DNA from: an uncultured Prevotella sp.
Lineage (GTDB): Bacteria; Bacteroidota; Bacteroidia; Bacteroidales; Bacteroidaceae
Length of the DNA stretch: 63,403 nucleotides
Assembly (NCBI GenBank): GCA_946405145.1
Contig: CAMJGE010000003.1
Location: 1 to 63,403, forward strand
Direction: 5' to 3'
The first letter of the stretch is position 1. Each line of letters begins with the position of its first letter. Under the pieces are notes generated by a model, which had not been told where the DNA came from, did not search any database, and saw nothing but the letters and a program-made list of their open reading frames with translations. Of the stretch, positions 43,592 to 51,586 are shown one piece after another. The position numbers were made by a program, and so were the translations under genes.

Positions 43592-45718
43592 TTATTTAAT
43601 TGTTACATTGTAGTTAGTGACAGGGTTACCTTTCTCATCGAGGAAACGGACACAGAAGTCGCTCATGCCTGGACCATTGATGATGGCACCACGCAGGATG
43701 TTACGACCTTTCTTCAGCGTCAGACGGGGCGACATAGCATCATCTTTCACCATACGACGATCGCCTGAGAGCAACAGAGCCTCCTTGCCGTTGAGCCACC
43801 ACATAGAGGCAGAGTTGGAGCCAACTGCCAGACGGACGTTCTCAATGTCCTCGTTGCAGTCGATGATAGTGACAGCCCAGAAAAGGACACCATAAACCTG
43901 CTGCCCCCACTTCTCAGCAAAACGGAAAAGTTTAACGTTGAAGTTCTCACTGTCGAGTGCATGCCATGTGAGTGTCTGAGTGACAGTCTTGACCTCAGGT
44001 AGTGCAGGTGCCTGTGCTCCTCGACCAAAACCTGCAGGAGCTTGTTCTTGTTTAAATGTGGCCTTTACCTTCTGACCATCTTTCGGCAGAATAGTCTGCT
44101 GACCTTTGAAGTATTCTCTATTAAAGTGCTCACGCAGGTAAGAGTCAGTGAAGACCGTATTGCCAGGATTGGGCTTGTCGATAGGCTCCAGGAGCATCCA
44201 GCGACGGATAAAGCCGTCTTCATCGGGCTGGGCTGGTTGTGTTGTGGCAGGCGAGAAGTACTTGAGGCGGTTCTTGAACTGTATCCAATCGACACAGACA
44301 CCAGCATCGCCCTCACAGGTGATAACCAGATTGCTGACACCCTTTGGCGTGAAAGCCAATGGAGCAGTCATCGTGAGCCACTGGTTGCTATAGTCGCGAC
44401 GGAACATGGCTGGCATACCTTCAGGTGTCTCAGGCTTCACTGTCATGTCGATCTTGGCGAGTATCTTACCATCGGCACTGTTCTCGCGGATATAGAAATT
44501 GGTATTCTCAGCGGCCTTGGCTGAGATGACCAAATAGGCATCGTTGAGGCAGCTAAAGTCAATATCATTATAGCGTAGCCAACTACCCTTGGCAGGAAGT
44601 GTCGCCTGGAAGCTGCGGAAGGTGTTAATGGTGTCGATCAACTGGGTGGTGACATCGGCACTGGCATCGCTGTAACGATCGATCTCAATCTTCTCAGTTG
44701 CCTGATTGATACCTACACCACGCATGGTTTTAAATACCTCTTGAATGGTACCATCGGCATTGAAGCTGATCTTCTCGATACGGACAGAACGGCGCTTGTC
44801 ATCTCTTGGTGAGAATTCGTTCCAGTGGTAGAAAAGGTACCACTGACCTTTGTATTCCAGGATACTGTGATGGTTGGTCCAGCATTGGTTCTCGTGCTCA
44901 GCCATGATGATACCTTTGAAATCCCAAGGACCAAGCGGTGACTTCGACATTGCATAGGCTAAGGTCTCTGTGGGATTCTTGCCGTCGCTGGTGTCGCCAA
45001 GTACCCAAGGGAAGGTGAGGTAATACCAGTCGCCACGCTTGAAGGCGAAAGGTCCCTCCTTAAATCCTTCAGGCAGACCTTCCATGACCTGGCCACCTAC
45101 CATCATTGGCGGCATTTCCGGCATACCCTCGCGCTGTGGAAATTTCATCTCCTGCAGTTCACCATCAAGCTCAAGCATGTTGCTTTTCAGCTTGGCACCC
45201 CGGATGCCCATGCCGCTCCAATAGATATAAGCCTGACCATCGTCGTCGACAAGTACACAAGGATCAATGCCTGAGACTCCTTTGATAGGTTCAGCTTCGC
45301 AAGTAAACGGCCCTTCGGGTTTATCAGCTGTTGCCACGCCGATATTGAAACCACGTCCGTCTTTGGGTGCATTGGGGAAATAGAAATAATACTTACCATT
45401 CTTAAAGACACAATCGGGTGCCCACATCGAGTAAGCCTTAGGATTACCCCAAGGCACAATCTCCTGAGAAATAATCATACCGTGGTCTGTCCAATCGGTG
45501 AGATTCTCAGATGAGAACACATGGTAGTCGGCCATGCAGAACCAGTCTTGTCGCTGGTCAGCAGGGGGTACGATGTCGTGTGAAGGGTAGACGTACACCT
45601 TATTATTAAATACACGTGCAGTTGGATCAGCAGCATACTGATCGCGGATGACAGGATTCTGAGCCTGTGCCAGCAATGGTACAGCTAGAAGACAGATAAT
45701 GAGTTGTTTTTTTATCAT
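43592..45718 (-). CDS. GH43 enzyme with CBM6-like and C-terminal jelly-roll domains
   Basis: A 708-residue secreted GH43. The signal peptide ends at LLAQAQ. Catalytic residues lie in YAADPTARVFNNKVYVYPSHD (base), SGIDPCVLVDDDGQAYIYWSG (middle Asp) and GFKEGPFAFKRGDWYYLTF (acid). A CBM6-like domain follows (about 360-490), and then an unusual C-terminal domain (about 560-708) with WWLNGKEALLLSGDR and KKGRNILRGAIINGPG, a jelly-roll pattern. Thirty extra codons upstream are open, but the -7 box at 45747 and the signal peptide select the ATG at 45718. Probably an arabinofuranosidase or xylosidase for pectin or arabinoxylan side chains. Confidence 0.87.
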   Translation of the reverse strand: MIKKQLIICLLAVPLLAQAQNPVIRDQYAADPTARVFNNKVYVYPSHDIVPPADQRQDWFCMADYHVFSSENLTDWTDHGMIISQEIVPWGNPKAYSMWAPDCVFKNGKYYFYFPNAPKDGRGFNIGVATADKPEGPFTCEAEPIKGVSGIDPCVLVDDDGQAYIYWSGMGIRGAKLKSNMLELDGELQEMKFPQREGMPEMPPMMVGGQVMEGLPEGFKEGPFAFKRGDWYYLTFPWVLGDTSDGKNPTETLAYAMSKSPLGPWDFKGIIMAEHENQCWTNHHSILEYKGQWYLFYHWNEFSPRDDKRRSVRIEKISFNADGTIQEVFKTMRGVGINQATEKIEIDRYSDASADVTTQLIDTINTFRSFQATLPAKGSWLRYNDIDFSCLNDAYLVISAKAAENTNFYIRENSADGKILAKIDMTVKPETPEGMPAMFRRDYSNQWLTMTAPLAFTPKGVSNLVITCEGDAGVCVDWIQFKNRLKYFSPATTQPAQPDEDGFIRRWMLLEPIDKPNPGNTVFTDSYLREHFNREYFKGQQTILPKDGQKVKATFKQEQAPAGFGRGAQAPALPEVKTVTQTLTWHALDSENFNVKLFRFAEKWGQQVYGVLFWAVTIIDCNEDIENVRLAVGSNSASMWWLNGKEALLLSGDRRMVKDDAMSPRLTLKKGRNILRGAIINGPGMSDFCVRFLDEKGNPVTNYNVTIK

Positions 45719-45746
45719 GAAGCTTAGTGGTTTTGGTTTCCGTGTG

Positions 45747-45754
45747 CAAATATA
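45747..45754 (-). promoter_or_regulatory. -7 box of the GH43 pair
   Basis: TATATTTG on the minus strand lies 28 bases before the ATG at 45718. No -33 TTTG is at the right distance, so an activator may be needed. Confidence 0.6.
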
Positions 45755-45797
45755 GAAAAAAAAAGAGTAAATATGGTGGAGATTCGACGAAATTTCG

Positions 45798-45805
45798 TAA
45801 TTTTG
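45798..45805 (+). promoter_or_regulatory. -7 box of the DUF6057-like/TolB-like operon
   Basis: TAATTTTG ends only 8 bases before the ATG at 45814. The transcript must start almost at the start codon. Confidence 0.6.
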
Positions 45806-45813
45806 CAAAAATT

Positions 45814-46728
45814 ATGAATTTAGGAAGGCTTAAATCAATCAGTTGGACTGCTGCGTTACCTGTTATGGTAGGCGTGGCGGTATATGGATTCTGGTACTTT
45901 GGTTACCCTCAAGTGCTCATGAGTCACGAACAGTCGCAGCTGTTTGTGTGGGATATGACATACCTGCAGGACAGACTTGAGATGCCTGGCGGCTGGGGTG
46001 ACTATCTGTGGAGTGGGGTGGTACAGTTTTTCTGCACACCAATGCTGGGTGCCCTGACGATGGCGCTGCTTTGTGTGGTGTTGCAGTTGGTGTCGATGTG
46101 GCTGTTCCATCACTTGCTGAAAAAGAAATGGCGAGTGGTTTCTGCCTTGTTGTCGCTTGTTCTGCCTGTATTGTTGTGTGTGGTGGTTAATAAGCCTGTT
46201 GGTGGCACAATGGAGGAATTGGAATACGATTTTCTCTTACGGAAGGCAAAATGGGAGGAGATTATCGACAAAAACCAGCAAAGCAAGACGATGCGGCTAT
46301 CTTGTCAGAACGCAGTGCGTATTGCCTTATGGAAAACAGGACGTTTGGCACTGCATGATATGCGGAGCTGTCTGATGAATCCTAAGGAGGTACTGTCGAG
46401 TCGGGCTTCTGCTTATATGATGAGTGACATCTATCTGCTGCTTGCCCAGGTGGGTATGTCGCAACGTGCTGCCTTTGAGGCGATGGAGTCGATAGATGAT
46501 TATGACAAGAGTGGGCGCTCTCTGCAACGACTTGTGGAGACCAGTCTGATAACGGGGCGTACGGAAGTTGCCTTAAAATATATCAGCCTATTGGAACGTA
46601 CGCTCTTTTATCGTAGTTGGGCCAAGAAGATGCGCTCGTTGGCAGAGCATCCAGAGTTGATGAAAGGTACAGTCTATGATCAGTTGAAAAAGATGTATGA
46701 TGAGAGTGAGAACCTGTTATTCTATTAA
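45814..46728 (+). CDS. Membrane protein with three N-terminal helices and a helical tail
   Basis: A 304-residue inner-membrane protein. Hydrophobic helices lie at about 10-30, 62-92 and 104-124. The remainder (about 125-304) is charged and helical with TPR-like alternation (AVRIALWKTGRLALHDM; VGMSQRAAFEAMESIDDYDKS; LEVALKYISLLERTLFY-type segments). It resembles DUF6057-type proteins that accompany TolB-like genes in Bacteroidales, but I cannot confirm family length. It is followed nine bases later by a haem-binding TolB-like lipoprotein and probably works with it. The function is unknown. Confidence 0.65.
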   Translation: MNLGRLKSISWTAALPVMVGVAVYGFWYFGYPQVLMSHEQSQLFVWDMTYLQDRLEMPGGWGDYLWSGVVQFFCTPMLGALTMALLCVVLQLVSMWLFHHLLKKKWRVVSALLSLVLPVLLCVVVNKPVGGTMEELEYDFLLRKAKWEEIIDKNQQSKTMRLSCQNAVRIALWKTGRLALHDMRSCLMNPKEVLSSRASAYMMSDIYLLLAQVGMSQRAAFEAMESIDDYDKSGRSLQRLVETSLITGRTEVALKYISLLERTLFYRSWAKKMRSLAEHPELMKGTVYDQLKKMYDESENLLFY

Positions 46729-46737
46729 ATGTGATAA

Positions 46738-48219
46738 ATGATGAGGAGATACTATTATAATTTGATCATAGCCCTCATGGGCACGTTGCTGCTGATGGCT
46801 TGTAGCCGACAACCAGAGCATGTGCAGCATGTGGATCAGCTGCCTGTTATCTATCCAGACTATGTGGATGTGACAATACCAGTTGGTATTGCTCCCTTGA
46901 ATTTTGCAATGGCCGACGACTCCGTAACAACTGTTGATGTGATGGTTACTGGTGCACAGGGCGGTTCGCTGCATGTGAATGGTGACTATGCAGACTTTGA
47001 CATAGAGGAGTGGCACGCGCTGTTGAAACAGAACCGTGGGGCAAAGCTTACCTTTACTGTATGTGCGGAGAAAGGCGGACAGTGGATACAGTATCGTGAT
47101 TTCACAGTTACCATCAGCAATCAGCCTCTCGAGGAGTGGGGTGTCACCTACCGGCGTATTGCTCCCAGTTTCGAGATCTACAGCAAAATGGGACTCTATC
47201 AGCGTGACCTGAGTAATTTCGATGAGGAGCCCCTAATCTCTAATGCGCAGACATATGGTATGTGTGTGAATTGTCATACTGCCAACCAGACCAATCCTGA
47301 CCAATATGTGTTCCATATCCGTGGTGAACATGGTGCAACAGCAATCCATCGTAATGGAAAGATAGAAATGATACAAGCCAAGAATGAACAACTGGGTGGA
47401 TCGATGGTCTATCCTGGTTGGCATCCAGGTGGGCGCTATTGTGCCTTTTCTACCAATAAGACTTCACAGATGTTTCATACGGCCAGCATACAACGCATTG
47501 ATGTCTATGATGCTTCATCGGATGTGTTTGTCTATGATACGCAGACTCATACGATTCTGCAGGATACGCTGATTATGAAAAAATACTGGGCGGAGAACAG
47601 TCCCAATTTCTCGCCTGATGGCAAGTGGCTTTATTTTACCACTGCCCGTCGCCAGATTTATCCCACTGACTATGACAAGGAGAAATACAGTCTATGCCGT
47701 GTGAGCTTTGATGCTGAGACGGGATGTATCGGTACGCAGGTGGATACGTTGGTGAATACGGCTAAGACAGGTAAAAGTATATCGTGGCCTCGTGCTTCCT
47801 ATGACGGACGCTTCCTGATGTATGCAGAGGCTGATTACGGCTATTTCACGGTGTGGCATCCTGAGGCAGAACTCTGGTTGTACGACTTGAAGAATGGCAC
47901 TACACGGCGGATGGACGAGGTAAATAGTGATCGTTCAGAGAGTCTGCATGCTTGGAGTAAGAACAGCCGTTGGTTCCTCTTTACAAGTCGTCGCGATGAT
48001 GGTCTGTACACACGTCTTTATTTTGCTGGTATTGACACTACAGGTTGTGCTACAAAGCCCTTCATGTTGCCACAACGCAATCCAAAGGAATACTATCGCC
48101 GACTGATGTATTCATATAATACACCCGATTTCACAGAAAAACCTGTAGATCAAAATATTCGCCCCTCCAAAAAGATGATTGAAGAAGGCGAGCGTATTCA
48201 AAATAATGTCAGGAATTGA
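46738..48219 (+). CDS. TolB-like beta-propeller lipoprotein with a c-type haem motif
   Basis: A 493-residue lipoprotein (lipobox Cys22). It contains one haem c attachment motif, C176-V-N-C179-H180, in a region between an N-terminal Ig-like domain and a PD40/TolB-type propeller. Propeller blades include YPGWHPGGRYCAFSTN, SPNFSPDGKWLYFTTAR, SWPRASYDGRFLMYAEA and LHAWSKNSRWFLFTSRRDDG. The protein would be exported, lipidated and need periplasmic haem attachment. The upstream membrane protein is in the same operon. Its coding end overlaps the convergent mgtC-like gene by 11 bases. The physiological partner and the reason for fusing a haem site to a propeller are not known. Confidence 0.82.
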   Translation: MMRRYYYNLIIALMGTLLLMACSRQPEHVQHVDQLPVIYPDYVDVTIPVGIAPLNFAMADDSVTTVDVMVTGAQGGSLHVNGDYADFDIEEWHALLKQNRGAKLTFTVCAEKGGQWIQYRDFTVTISNQPLEEWGVTYRRIAPSFEIYSKMGLYQRDLSNFDEEPLISNAQTYGMCVNCHTANQTNPDQYVFHIRGEHGATAIHRNGKIEMIQAKNEQLGGSMVYPGWHPGGRYCAFSTNKTSQMFHTASIQRIDVYDASSDVFVYDTQTHTILQDTLIMKKYWAENSPNFSPDGKWLYFTTARRQIYPTDYDKEKYSLCRVSFDAETGCIGTQVDTLVNTAKTGKSISWPRASYDGRFLMYAEADYGYFTVWHPEAELWLYDLKNGTTRRMDEVNSDRSESLHAWSKNSRWFLFTSRRDDGLYTRLYFAGIDTTGCATKPFMLPQRNPKEYYRRLMYSYNTPDFTEKPVDQNIRPSKKMIEEGERIQNNVRN

Positions 48220-48667
48220 TATTTCTGTGTTTGTCGAATTTGTGGAGGAAAAGGTTAAAGGCCTCTAGACCAGCCAACACAAGTATGGTAGCTGCTATAG
48301 CCAATACATACATGCCACCACCACAGGCAAGGCCAATAGCTGCTACTACCCAGACACCAGCAGCAGTGGTAAGACCACGTATCACATTTTCGCTTTTTTG
48401 GAAGATGATGGTACCAGCGCCGATGAAACCGATGCCTGATACTACTTGGGCAGCTACACGTGATACGTCGAGGCGATGACCTGGCATAGAAACAACATCC
48501 TCAAAACCGTATGCTGACACTATCATAAACAAAGCCGAACCTAAGGCTACCAAGAAGTGAGTGCGAAATCCTGCTTCTTTGGCACGATATTCGCGTTCCA
48601 GACCAATCACACCACCTAAAAAGGCTGCTACGAAAATGCGTAGTACAAATTCCCAAGTCATATCCAT
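48209..48667 (-). CDS. MgtC/SapB-family membrane protein
   Basis: A 152-residue protein with four to five hydrophobic helices and the MgtC signature at the N-terminus (FLGGVIGLEREYRAKEAGFRTHFLVALGSALF). GIGFIGAGTI and IRGLTTAAGVWVVAAIGLACG follow. MgtC proteins are linked to magnesium limitation and membrane ATP synthase control in enterobacteria; this short form lacks the C-terminal regulatory domain. It is the last gene of a minus-strand run with the acetyltransferase (2-base gap) and the PAP2 gene. Confidence 0.92.
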   Translation of the reverse strand: MDMTWEFVLRIFVAAFLGGVIGLEREYRAKEAGFRTHFLVALGSALFMIVSAYGFEDVVSMPGHRLDVSRVAAQVVSGIGFIGAGTIIFQKSENVIRGLTTAAGVWVVAAIGLACGGGMYVLAIAATILVLAGLEAFNLFLHKFDKHRNINS

Positions 48668-48669
48668 AA

Positions 48670-49806
48670 CTAAAAGATCTTTCTATAACAACGATGACGG
48701 CGGTGCTGAATAGCTTCCAGATATTGCCACTGCGAAAGTACCCCTTCGTTTGTCTCCATCTGCGGTCCAGTCTCTGCCCACTCAAATCCATAGCGCTGGA
48801 ACCAGCGGATCAGGTCATCGAAGATCAGCGCATTGGCACCTTTTGAGCGATATTCAGGCAATACGCCAATCAGCAAGAGATCCACAATTGGTGTCTTGTG
48901 CCACATTAAAACCTTCATGAGATGCCACCAGCCAAAAGGGAAGAAACGCCCGTCACGAGTCTGTTGCAAAGCACGTGAGAAAGAGGGGAACGTGATGCCG
49001 AAGCCTACCATCTGGTCACCATCCATAACAGCAGTTACCAGATTCAGGTCGGCAATCTTGATATAGTCATTGACAAGTTTGTCAATCTGGCGCTCTGACA
49101 GTTGGCTGAAACCATACAAATCCTTATAGGTTGCATTCAGCAAGTCAAATACCTTCTTGCCATAACCCTCTTCTATTAGCTCATGGCGTGTAAACTTATG
49201 TACCCGCAGACCATAACGTTTGCAAACCAATTCGGTAATCTTGGAAAATTTCTCAGGTACTATCTCAGGCACCTTAACTTTACATTCTACGTAATCATTA
49301 TCCTTCTTAAACCCATTCATGCGCTCCATGTGCTGAGGATAATAAGGATAATTATAGTTCACATACATCGTTGACAACTGATCGAAGCCTTCAACGAGCA
49401 TTCCCTCACGGTCTGTATCGATAAAGCCCAAAGGACCTGCGATCTCTGCCATGCCTCGTTCACGCCCCCAATCCTCAACAGCTTTCAATAGTGCAGTAGA
49501 AACCTCGATGTCGTCAATAAAGTCGAACCACCCGAAACGTACCTGATGGCAGTTCCAGCGCTCGTTGGCACGGCGGTTGATGATAGCAGCGACACGCCCT
49601 ACGACCTTTTCCTCTCGAAAGGCAAGGAAATAGGCCGATTCACAGCATTCGAAAGATGGGTTCTTGTCGGAACGCAATGTTGCCATCTCATCAGAATAGA
49701 GATAAGGCACTGCGCATTCGCTTCCGCGATACAGGTCGTAGTAGAACTGTACGAATTGCTGTAGTTGCTTTTTATCTTTTACTGGGCGTATCTCAACCAT
49801 GATCAT
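48670..49806 (-). CDS. GNAT-like N-acetyltransferase
   Basis: A 378-residue cytoplasmic protein with two acetyltransferase-like halves. The N-terminal half has YYDLYRGSECAVPYLYSDE and VGRVAAIINRRANE. The C-terminal half has the acetyl-CoA binding type strand-loop LLLIGVLPEYRSKGANALIFDDL (about 320-342). The start overlaps the upstream stop by one base (TAATG), so translation is coupled to the PAP2/barrel gene. An ATG two codons later is also possible. Such proteins are widespread in Bacteroidetes. The substrate is unknown, but the context with a lipid phosphatase hints at envelope modification. Confidence 0.78.
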   Translation of the reverse strand: MIMVEIRPVKDKKQLQQFVQFYYDLYRGSECAVPYLYSDEMATLRSDKNPSFECCESAYFLAFREEKVVGRVAAIINRRANERWNCHQVRFGWFDFIDDIEVSTALLKAVEDWGRERGMAEIAGPLGFIDTDREGMLVEGFDQLSTMYVNYNYPYYPQHMERMNGFKKDNDYVECKVKVPEIVPEKFSKITELVCKRYGLRVHKFTRHELIEEGYGKKVFDLLNATYKDLYGFSQLSERQIDKLVNDYIKIADLNLVTAVMDGDQMVGFGITFPSFSRALQQTRDGRFFPFGWWHLMKVLMWHKTPIVDLLLIGVLPEYRSKGANALIFDDLIRWFQRYGFEWAETGPQMETNEGVLSQWQYLEAIQHRRHRCYRKIF

Positions 49807-51503
49807 TAGAAGTTTACCACGAACGAACCGCCGAGCACGAAGTTGTTCATGTTCTTCTTGATGCTCTGCGTTTCAGGATCCAAAGCTTTCGCATCTTGTT
49901 TGATGATTTCCTGATAAACCGATGGCATAGCATCCTTCACATAGCCATCGGGATCGTATGTCATCGTATAGGTCTTGCGGGCAAAGTCGTAGTCGAGGAA
50001 CAGCTTCCAGGCGAAGTTGCTCTTGTAGGCATAGGTTAGCGAGATGCCTGTACCAAACTTCATGGTGTTGTTACCACCAACGGTGAAGTAGTCCCAAGAG
50101 GTGCTATATTCCTTATCAGATTGAACTGGGTTACCTTTGGAATCGATATCAATGCACTTGCCGGAAGAGATGGCGTCCAAGTTCACTTCCTGCATGATGC
50201 TGCGACCAATGAGCAGTTTGGAGCCTAGAGCGAAACGCTTGGAAATCGGCAAGTTGAAATACGCGCCGAGGTCTGCGGTGAACTCTGTCAGATGGTCGCT
50301 CTCGATGACGAAATCCACATCATCGAACATTTTTTCCACCATTGATGCGAACTCCTTATCTCCCTCGCTATCCACAGCTTCATAAGCATAGGCCAAATCC
50401 TGCCAGCCGTAATCGATAATTTTATCCCAACCCTTAATAGGAGAACTGTTGACACGCAAACGACCACCAATACCAATGTACTTGTTGAAGAAGTAAGCAC
50501 CTTCTGCAGCTACAGAGGTTGAAGTACCGAACTTCAAGTTCATTATGTTCTTTTCACCATCTTCACTCACATAGCCTTGGATGGCATCCATATCGAAGTC
50601 CATATTCCTTGCTCCGAATCCCATACCCATTGAGACACTGAAGAAACTGGGGTTGTCGACGATATTATGCTCACCGCTGATGTCGCCACGCAGCAGTCCT
50701 TTATTTTTGAACATCAAATCACTGAAAGCATATGCCAATTCAGCAGACATGATGCCGATACCAGCACCTGAAAGCACGTCACTAATCCAGTGACGGTTGT
50801 TCAGCACGCGCATCACACCAGTAGCCGTAGCCGTACCGTAGCCGAGCACAGAGAACCAGGGCGAGCGGGTCAGACCATATTCCTTATGCAGGATGGTGGC
50901 ACCAACGAAGGCCGTAGCCGTATGACCAGAGGGCCAAGAGTTGGCAGATGTTCCATCTGGGCGCATCTCCTTTGCAGTATATTTGATACCATTCACGAGA
51001 CCCGCCATGATACCATACGACATGGCGGCACTAGCTAGCAAGCGAGGCCAGTCGCTGCGACCCTCTACACCTGCCACTTTCAGACCGACGGTGGCTACCG
51101 GGCCGAGGAACTGCAGATAATCATCAACACCAGATTTGAAGTTCGTAACCAATGAGTGCTTTGTCTGCTGTTTGAAGCCGTTTTTCTCGCTCTTGACAAT
51201 CCAACCTGCTACAAACAAGGGAATTCCTACAAATGTCAGGTCATCCATGAACTTATATGGCTTTACATTGGGATTGGTCTTCTGCTTGAAGAAACTAAAG
51301 TCCATACCTTGTGATGAAGTCGTATTCATAGCGTAATCAGTGGAGACTCTTGATGATGTGAAAGGATTGGCAGGAAGTTCTACTAACTCGGGTTTCATTT
51401 CGGGTGTGTCTAACTTCAGAGGTTCCATGTCACGATAATCATTGGCATTTACCTGTAAGGTCATAAGGGCTACGATAGCCAACATAAAAAGTTTAAGTTT
51501 CAT
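49806..51503 (-). CDS. PAP2-family phosphatase fused to an outer-membrane barrel-like domain
   Basis: A 565-residue exported protein. After the signal peptide (about 1-20) comes a PAP2 domain with the three acid-phosphatase motifs: K174-x6-RP (KYTAKEMRP), PSGH (191-194) and R-x5-H-x3-D (R232 to D242). The second half (about 280-565) is an alternating-strand region (GIGGRLRVNSS, FTADLGAYFNLP, FGTGISLTYAYK) that ends GGSFVVNF, the aromatic end typical of outer-membrane beta-barrels. Enzyme and barrel are thus in one chain. It could dephosphorylate lipid A or undecaprenyl pyrophosphate at the outer membrane. The location is inferred from the terminal strand pattern. Confidence 0.82.
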   Translation of the reverse strand: MKLKLFMLAIVALMTLQVNANDYRDMEPLKLDTPEMKPELVELPANPFTSSRVSTDYAMNTTSSQGMDFSFFKQKTNPNVKPYKFMDDLTFVGIPLFVAGWIVKSEKNGFKQQTKHSLVTNFKSGVDDYLQFLGPVATVGLKVAGVEGRSDWPRLLASAAMSYGIMAGLVNGIKYTAKEMRPDGTSANSWPSGHTATAFVGATILHKEYGLTRSPWFSVLGYGTATATGVMRVLNNRHWISDVLSGAGIGIMSAELAYAFSDLMFKNKGLLRGDISGEHNIVDNPSFFSVSMGMGFGARNMDFDMDAIQGYVSEDGEKNIMNLKFGTSTSVAAEGAYFFNKYIGIGGRLRVNSSPIKGWDKIIDYGWQDLAYAYEAVDSEGDKEFASMVEKMFDDVDFVIESDHLTEFTADLGAYFNLPISKRFALGSKLLIGRSIMQEVNLDAISSGKCIDIDSKGNPVQSDKEYSTSWDYFTVGGNNTMKFGTGISLTYAYKSNFAWKLFLDYDFARKTYTMTYDPDGYVKDAMPSVYQEIIKQDAKALDPETQSIKKNMNNFVLGGSFVVNF

Positions 51504-51535
51504 ATAGCTAATAATTTTATTGTTTCAATTTGCTG

Positions 51536-51543
51536 CAAAGGTA
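51536..51543 (-). promoter_or_regulatory. -7 box of the PAP2-GNAT-MgtC operon
   Basis: TACCTTTG on the minus strand, about 32 bases before the ATG at 51503. A -33 element is not clear. Confidence 0.6.
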
Positions 51544-51586
51544 CAAATAAATCTGCTTTAATGATGTTGTCGTCTCTTAAATAATG

